Origin: an uncultured Variovorax sp.
GTDB taxonomy: Bacteria; Pseudomonadota; Gammaproteobacteria; Burkholderiales; Burkholderiaceae
Reading direction: 5' to 3'
Assembly (NCBI GenBank): GCA_946478645.1
Contig: CAMLCW010000128.1
Span: forward strand, 1-12,726
DNA: 12,726 nucleotides
Every line of letters starts with the position of its first letter. Positions within the stretch are counted from its first letter, which is position 1. The position numbers were made by a program, and so were the translations under genes. The notes below the pieces were generated by a model. The model did no database searches, was not told where the DNA came from, and saw nothing but the letters and a program-made list of their open reading frames with translations. Shown piece after piece: positions 8,348 to 12,726 of this stretch.

Positions 8348-9600
8348 GACGTCGCCGCTCCCGCGCTCTGCAGCATCGCCTGCAACAGCACGTTGCAGCC
8401 GGCCTCGAGGTGCGCGGCCTCGGCGTCCTCGATCTCGTTGTGGCTGATACCGTCGCGGCAGGGCACGAAGATCATCGCCGCCGGGCAGACGCGCGCGAGG
8501 TACACGGCATCGTGGCCCGCGCCGCTGATCACGTTCATCGCGCTCAGGCCCTGCGCCTGCGCAGCTTCACGGATCGCCGACACCAGCGCGGGCGTGAAGG
8601 GCTGCGGCGGAAAGTAGACGACCTGCTCGACCGTGGCTTCGACCCGGCCCTTGGCGGCGATGCGCTGCACCGCCTCCTTGAAGGCCGCGTCGAGCGCCGA
8701 CAGCACCGTGTCGTCGGCCGCGCGCAGGTCGACGCTGAGCTTCACGCGGCCCGGGATCACGTTGCGCGAATTGGGGTAGTTGTCGATCCAGCCGACCGTG
8801 CCGCGCGCGTGCGGCGCATGCGCGAGCGCGATGCGGTTGACCTCGACCACGAGTTCGGCCGCTGCGAGCAGCGCATCGCGGCGCAGTTCCATCGGCGTGG
8901 GGCCGGCATGCGCCTCCATGCCCTGCAGCACCACGTCGTACCAGCGCTGGCCGAGCGCGCCCTCGACCACGCCGATCACGCGCTCGTTGGCCTCGAGCAC
9001 CGGGCCCTGCTCGATGTGCGCCTCGAAGTACGCGCCCACGGGCGACGCGGCGGCCGAGGCCGGCGCATCGCCCGAATAGCCGATGGCCGCGAGCGCCTCG
9101 GCCACGCTGATGCCTTCGGTGTCGCGCTGGGCCAGCGCATGTTCGAGCGTGAAGGCATCGGCGAACACGCCCGAGCCCATCATCACCGGCACGAAGCGCG
9201 AGCCCTCCTCGTTGGTCCAGACGGCGATCTCGATCGGCGCCTCGGTCTCGATGCCCGCGTCGTTCAGGCTGCGGACCACCTCGAGCCCGGCCAGCACGCC
9301 GTAGTTGCCATCGAACTTGCCGCCCGTGGGCTGGGTGTCGATGTGGCTGCCGGTCACCACCGGCGGCAGCGCGTCGTCGCGGCCCGCGCGGCGCGCGAAG
9401 ATGTTGCCGATGCGGTCGACGCGCACCGTGCAGCCGGCCTCGCGCGCCCAGCGCACGAACAGGTCGCGGCCCTGCCGGTCGAGGTCGGTCAGCGCGATGC
9501 GGCAGACGCCGCCCTTTGCGGTGGCGCCCAGTTGGGCCAGTTCCATCAGCGACTGCCAGAGGCGTTCGCCGTCGATGCGGAGTTCGGTGTGGGGTGTCAT
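8344..9600 (-). CDS. M20 family Zn-dependent amidohydrolase (N-carbamoyl-L-amino-acid hydrolase/allantoate amidohydrolase type)
   Basis: Cytoplasmic binuclear metal hydrolase that removes carbamoyl or ureido groups from amino acids or allantoate-like compounds. 418 residues, usual for the HyuC/AllC group. Metal-ligand blocks: TGSHIDTQPTGGKFDG (His86, Asp97), WTNEEGSRF (Glu131, Glu132), EAHIEQG (His195) and ISHNEIE (His387). The GGKFDG and EAHIEQGPVLE wording is that of the carbamoylase/allantoate amidohydrolase subgroup rather than peptidase T or ArgE. The ATG at 9600 fits the family N-terminus (ELRIDGERLW); a TTG at 9636 would overlap livF by 8 nt and add 12 residues without support. No clear Shine-Dalgarno is seen, so translation may rely on coupling to livF, whose stop is 28 nt upstream. 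Carbamoylase versus allantoate or beta-ureidopropionate specificity cannot be decided by eye. Confidence 0.9.
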   Translation of the reverse strand: MTPHTELRIDGERLWQSLMELAQLGATAKGGVCRIALTDLDRQGRDLFVRWAREAGCTVRVDRIGNIFARRAGRDDALPPVVTGSHIDTQPTGGKFDGNYGVLAGLEVVRSLNDAGIETEAPIEIAVWTNEEGSRFVPVMMGSGVFADAFTLEHALAQRDTEGISVAEALAAIGYSGDAPASAAASPVGAYFEAHIEQGPVLEANERVIGVVEGALGQRWYDVVLQGMEAHAGPTPMELRRDALLAAAELVVEVNRIALAHAPHARGTVGWIDNYPNSRNVIPGRVKLSVDLRAADDTVLSALDAAFKEAVQRIAAKGRVEATVEQVVYFPPQPFTPALVSAIREAAQAQGLSAMNVISGAGHDAVYLARVCPAAMIFVPCRDGISHNEIEDAEAAHLEAGCNVLLQAMLQSAGAATS

Positions 9601-9628
9601 GGTGTTCGAAGAATGGCGAATGAGAGCT

Positions 9629-10336
9629 TCAAGCAAGGCCCACGCCCAGGTAGCGGTCCTTCACCTCGTGGTCGGCCATGAAGGCCGCATTGCCGGCCTC
9701 GTGCACGACCACGCCCTGCTCCAGGATGTAGTGCCGGTCGGCCAGCTGCACGCAGACCTCGAGGTTCTGTTCGACGAGCAGGATCGCCACGCCGGCCGCC
9801 TTGATGGTCTTGAGCTGCGCGACGATCTCCTCGACGATGACCGGCGCAAGGCCCTCGACCGGTTCGTCGAGGATCAGGAGGCGCGGATGGTTCATCAGCG
9901 CACGGCCGATCGCGAGCATCTGCTGCTCGCCGCCAGAGAGCTGGCCGCCGCCGTTGCGCCGCCGCTCCTTGAGCCGCGGGAAGATGCGGTACACGTCGTC
10001 GAGCTGCCAGGGCGAGCCGCGCCGCTGGCCGAGCAGCAGGTTCTCTTCCACCGTCAGCAGCTTGAAGATGCCGCGGTGCTCGGGGACCAGGCACACGCCG
10101 CGCTGCGCGATGCGGTGCGCCGGCTGGCCCGCGACGTCCGCACCCTGGAAGCGCACACGGCCGCCGGTTGGCGTGACTGCCCCCGCGATGCTCTTGAGCG
10201 TGGTCGACTTGCCGGCGCCGTTGCGGCCCAGCAGCGTGACCAGCTCGGCCTCGCCGACCGTGAGCGACACGCCCTGCAGCACGTGGCTCTTGCCGTAATG
10301 GGCGTGCAGGCTTTCGACTTCGAGGATGTTGCTCAT
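9629..10336 (-). CDS. livF: Branched-chain amino acid-type ABC transporter ATP-binding protein LivF
   Basis: Second cytoplasmic ATPase of a Liv-class importer. 235 residues. Motifs: Walker A GRNGAGKST (37-45), the LivF-typical VPEHRGIFKLLTVEENL after the Q-loop position, signature QLSGGEQQML, Walker B LLILDEPVEGLAP, and LLVEQN where most ABC ATPases have a switch histidine; Gln at this place is usual in LivF. ATG at 10336 with AAAGG about seven bases upstream. It is separated from livG by 157 nt occupied by the composite hairpin repeat, an unusually large gap for this operon. Downstream, 28 nt separate it from the M20 amidohydrolase, so the importer is tied to that enzyme. The transported compound may be an amide, ureide or peptide rather than leucine. 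Confidence 0.93.
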   Translation of the reverse strand: MSNILEVESLHAHYGKSHVLQGVSLTVGEAELVTLLGRNGAGKSTTLKSIAGAVTPTGGRVRFQGADVAGQPAHRIAQRGVCLVPEHRGIFKLLTVEENLLLGQRRGSPWQLDDVYRIFPRLKERRRNGGGQLSGGEQQMLAIGRALMNHPRLLILDEPVEGLAPVIVEEIVAQLKTIKAAGVAILLVEQNLEVCVQLADRHYILEQGVVVHEAGNAAFMADHEVKDRYLGVGLA

Positions 10337-10493
10337 GGGTGAACCTTTGCAGGGCTGTGCCTCTTGCTCCTTCCCCCTCCGGGGGAAGGTTGGGATGGGG
10401 GCTTTGGGCGATAAATTTGCCGGCCATGACGGAGAGGCCCAGTGCCCCCACCCCCACCCTCCCCCGGGAGGGGAGGGAGAAATACCGCGGCGC
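10337..10493. repeat. Composite inverted hairpin repeat, copy 2 (BIME/REP-like), between livG and livF
   Basis: Second copy of the element at 3877-3990. Arms: 10367-10402 and 10444-10479, each 36 nt, 41 nt apart, in the same orientation as copy 1. Left hairpin: CCTTCCCCC (10369-10377), loop TCC, GGGGGAAGG (10381-10389). Right hairpin: CCCTCCCC (10457-10464), loop CGGGA, GGGGAGGG (10470-10477). Spacer sequences of the two copies are not similar, so the conserved parts are the arms. The livG stop lies 15 nt from the right arm, so in the liv transcript the hairpins would follow livG and precede livF, and could stabilise the upstream mRNA or dampen downstream expression. Confidence 0.85.
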
Positions 10494-11261
10494 TCATGCT
10501 TTTCCCCCGGTGATCATGTTCCCCAGATAGGCACTGCGCACGCGCGCATCGGCGCGAATCTCGCCCGGCAGCCCCTCGGCCAGCACGCGGCCCAGCTGCA
10601 TCACCGTCACGGTGTCGGAGATGTCCATCACGATGTTCATGTTGTGCTCGATCAGCACCACGGTGTGTGCGTCGCGCAGGCCGCGGATCAGCTGCTTCAT
10701 GTCGTCGAGGTCGTCGATGCCCATGCCCGAGGTCGGCTCGTCGAGAAAGATCGCCTTCGGCCTGGCGGCCAGCGCCATGCCCACCTCGAGGCGGCGCTGC
10801 TGCCCGTGCGACAGGGCGCCGGCCGGCGTGTCGGCCATGCGTTCGAGGCCGACGCGCTGCAGCACCTCGTCCACCGTCTCGCGGCAGGCGCGCTCGCCGA
10901 TCGGCGCGCGCCAGCAGTTCATCGCCTGGCGCGGCGCCACGCCCTGCGCAGCAACGCGCAGGTTCTCGCGCACCGCAAGGCTCGCGAACAGGCTCGTGAC
11001 CTGGAACGAGCGCGCCATGCCGCGCTGCACGCGCCGGTGGTCGGGCTCGCGCGTCACGTCGTGGCCGTCGAACACGATGCGCCCGCCCGTGGTGGTGCCG
11101 GTGCCCGTGAGCATGTGGAACAGCGTGGTCTTTCCCGCGCCGTTGGGGCCGATCACCGAATGCACGGTGTTCGCCCTGATCTTCAGGTCGACCCCGCCGA
11201 GCGCGGCGAACTTGCCGTAGTGCTTGGTGACGCCGATCGCTTCGATGAGAACGTCGCTCAT
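10494..11261 (-). CDS. livG: Branched-chain amino acid-type ABC transporter ATP-binding protein LivG
   Basis: First cytoplasmic ATPase of the importer, pairing with LivF. 255 residues, normal for LivG. Motifs: Walker A GPNGAGKTT (38-46), RSFQVTSLFASLAVRENL (Q-loop region), signature ALSHGQQRRLEV (LSHGQ form normal in LivG), Walker B AIFLDEPTSGMG and switch His in LIEHNM. The final LGNMITGGKA is a typical LivG-like ending. The ATG at 11261 overlaps the livM stop (ATGA). The same frame stays open upstream to 12248 through livM, but that extension is not coding: livM occupies the same DNA in another frame with a clear permease sequence. Confidence 0.94.
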   Translation of the reverse strand: MSDVLIEAIGVTKHYGKFAALGGVDLKIRANTVHSVIGPNGAGKTTLFHMLTGTGTTTGGRIVFDGHDVTREPDHRRVQRGMARSFQVTSLFASLAVRENLRVAAQGVAPRQAMNCWRAPIGERACRETVDEVLQRVGLERMADTPAGALSHGQQRRLEVGMALAARPKAIFLDEPTSGMGIDDLDDMKQLIRGLRDAHTVVLIEHNMNIVMDISDTVTVMQLGRVLAEGLPGEIRADARVRSAYLGNMITGGKA

Positions 11262-12217
11262 GCCTTGTCTCCCTGTGCGACGGGCAGTCGTCCCGCAGGC
11301 GGCGCCTTGCGGAACACGCGCCGCCACGCGGCTTCGCCCAGGCCCCAGAGCCCGCGCTGCATGCCGATGCTCACCGCGATCAGCAGCAGCCCGAGCAGCA
11401 GCAGCCAGCGCGGCCAGAGCGTCGAGAGCCAGTCGGCCAGCAGCACGTAGAAGGCCGAGCCGAGCACCGAGGCGAAGAGGTTGCCGGTGCCACCGATCAC
11501 GGTGATGACCAGGATCATCTCGCTCGTGTGGTACTCGGCGTTCGACAGCGGCGCGATGCCGGTCATCATCGCGTGCAGGCCGCCCGCCAGGCCGGTGACC
11601 GCGCCCGAGATCACGAATGCGAGCAGCTTGAAGCGTCGCAGGTCGTAGCCCACGGCGGCGGCGCGGTCCTCGTTGTCGCGAATGGCGAGCAGCGTGCGGC
11701 CGAACACCGAATCGGTCACGCGCAGCAGCAGGCCAAAAGCGATCAGGAACATCACGGCCACGAAGGCGTAGTACTTCCACGGCGTGTCCATGAAGGCGGG
11801 GCGCGGCACGTCGAGCAAGCCGTTGTCGCCGCCTGTCAGGCCCGAGGCCGTGTAGGCCACGAAATAGAACATCTGCGCGAAAGCCAGCGTGAGCATCACG
11901 AAGTAGGTGCCGCGCTGGCGGATCGCGACCCAGCCGACCACCGCCGCGCCGAGCGCGCCCATCGCAATGGCCGCGAGCAATGCCAGCGGCATCGGCAGCG
12001 CAAGCCGCGTGAGCAGGATCGCGATGGTGTAGCTGCCGAGCCCGAAGAAGATGCCCTGCCCGAACGACAGCAGCCCGGTGTAGCCCAGCAGCAGGTTGCA
12101 GCCCAGCGCGGCCAGTGCATAGATCAACACCTCGCTCGCGAGCGAGCCCGAGCGCAGCACCAGCGGCAGGCCCGCGGCGACGACCAGCGCCAGCAGGAAC
12201 GTCATTTTTTTCGACAT
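11258..12217 (-). CDS. livM: Branched-chain amino acid-type ABC transporter permease LivM
   Basis: Inner-membrane permease, partner of LivH. 319 residues, usual for LivM, strongly hydrophobic with about eight to ten membrane spans. Family blocks: LGCNLLLGYTGLLSFGQGIFFGLGSY near residues 38-63, then RQRGTYFVMLTLAFAQM, and the cytoplasmic coupling region LLAIRDNEDRAAAVGYDLRRFKLLAFVISG. The ATG at 12217 has GGAGG about ten bases upstream and lies five bases after the livH stop; another ATG (codon 5) follows directly after a run of seven A on the coding strand. The frame continues upstream into livH DNA without a stop, but that part is not homologous to LivM. The hydrophilic C-terminus (RRVFRKAPPAGRLPVAQGDKA) is cytoplasmic. 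Confidence 0.94.
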   Translation of the reverse strand: MSKKMTFLLALVVAAGLPLVLRSGSLASEVLIYALAALGCNLLLGYTGLLSFGQGIFFGLGSYTIAILLTRLALPMPLALLAAIAMGALGAAVVGWVAIRQRGTYFVMLTLAFAQMFYFVAYTASGLTGGDNGLLDVPRPAFMDTPWKYYAFVAVMFLIAFGLLLRVTDSVFGRTLLAIRDNEDRAAAVGYDLRRFKLLAFVISGAVTGLAGGLHAMMTGIAPLSNAEYHTSEMILVITVIGGTGNLFASVLGSAFYVLLADWLSTLWPRWLLLLGLLLIAVSIGMQRGLWGLGEAAWRRVFRKAPPAGRLPVAQGDKA

Positions 12218-12222
12218 GGCGG

Positions 12223-12726
12223 TCAGGCCCTCCGGCCGAGCAGGCCATGTGGACGAAGCAGCAGCACGGCGCCCATCGCGATGTAGATCATCAGGCTCGC
12301 GCCCGGCGGCCAGAGCGTGCTCATGAGGCTCTGCACGATGCCGATCAGCAGGCCGCCCACGAGCGCGCCGCCGAAGCTGCCGAGCCCGCCGATCACCACC
12401 ACCACGAACGCCACGCCCAGCGCCTCGACGCCCATGAACGGCTCGGCGCCGCGGATCGGCGCGGCCAGCACGCCCGCGAGCGCGGCCGTGGCCGCACCGA
12501 GCGCGAACACCAGGCTGAACACGCGGAACACGTTGATGCCGAGCAGCGACACCATCTCGGTCGATTCGCTGCCCGCGCGCACCGCGCTGCCCAGGCGCGT
12601 GCCTTCGAGCACCCACCACAGCAGTAGCGCGAGCACGGCGGTGAAACCGATCACGAACAGGCGGTACTTGGGGTAGATGAAGCTGCCCCACATCACCACG
12701 CCCTGCAGCAGGTCGGGCGTCGGCAC
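12223..12726 (-). CDS. livH: Branched-chain amino acid-type ABC transporter permease LivH, C-terminal part (5' end outside window)
   Basis: Inner-membrane permease of the same importer. The last 167 residues are visible; LivH proteins are near 290, so about 40% lies beyond the right window edge, where the true start must be. Visible features: a hydrophobic span FVIGFTAVLALLLWWVL, the coupling segment GTRLGSAVRAGSESTEMVSLLGINVFRVFSLVFALGAATAALAGVLAAP and the VVVIGGLGSFGGALVGGLLIGIV block, all standard for LivH. It ends with MGAVLLLRPHGLLGRRA. Five bases separate its stop from the livM start. The periplasmic binding protein for this importer is not in the window. Confidence 0.93.
   Translation of the reverse strand: MPTPDLLQGVVMWGSFIYPKYRLFVIGFTAVLALLLWWVLEGTRLGSAVRAGSESTEMVSLLGINVFRVFSLVFALGAATAALAGVLAAPIRGAEPFMGVEALGVAFVVVVIGGLGSFGGALVGGLLIGIVQSLMSTLWPPGASLMIYIAMGAVLLLRPHGLLGRRA

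Noticed and set aside
10494..12248. Apparent 584-residue protein joining an Arg/Ala-rich N-terminus to LivG
   Set aside because: Only the part from the ATG at 11261 is LivG. The rest overlaps livM in another frame and has no homology, so it is not a fusion.
11258..12691. Apparent 477-residue protein extending LivM upstream into livH
   Set aside because: The extra N-terminus lies over livH in a different frame; LivM starts at the ATG at 12217 with a good ribosome binding site.

Overview
This is a GC-rich window with dense, short-gapped operons, typical of a soil or rhizosphere betaproteobacterium. Gene content and protein style suggest Burkholderiales, most likely Comamonadaceae (Variovorax-like). 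That placement is inference from sequence style, not from a database search. Almost everything is on the minus strand, so transcription runs right to left. The one plus-strand gene is a regulator. No tRNA, rRNA, insertion sequence, phage or CRISPR array was seen.

Right part (about 6872-12726): one apparent catabolic operon, livH (cut by the window edge) - livM - livG - livF - M20-family amidohydrolase - M81/MlrC-type metallohydrolase. The first four genes are a LivHMGF-type ABC importer of the branched-chain amino acid/amide/urea class. The last two are two unrelated zinc hydrolases fused to the transporter genes by short gaps or 4-nt overlaps. The layout suggests uptake and hydrolysis of an N-acyl, N-carbamoyl or peptide-like nitrogen compound. 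The substrate cannot be read from the sequence.

Middle part (4499-6773): tupB-tupC-tupA, a complete tungstate-type oxyanion importer with overlapping genes. A perfect 22-bp palindrome sits upstream of tupB and is a good candidate operator. Downstream of tupA is a small NTF2/SnoaL-fold protein.

Left part (1-3862): a molybdenum hydroxylase of the xanthine dehydrogenase/CO dehydrogenase superfamily, with the [2Fe-2S] small subunit followed by a large subunit cut by the window edge. It is divergent from an AcoR-like GAF/Fis-HTH regulator that lacks the central AAA+ domain. The nearness of a W/Mo oxyanion importer and a molybdopterin enzyme is suggestive but unproven.

Two copies of a composite inverted hairpin repeat (two 36-nt C/G-rich hairpin arms about 41 nt apart) lie at 3877-3990 and 10367-10479. 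One separates convergent genes. The other is inserted inside the liv operon between livG and livF. This is the clearest structure in the window that is not a gene.
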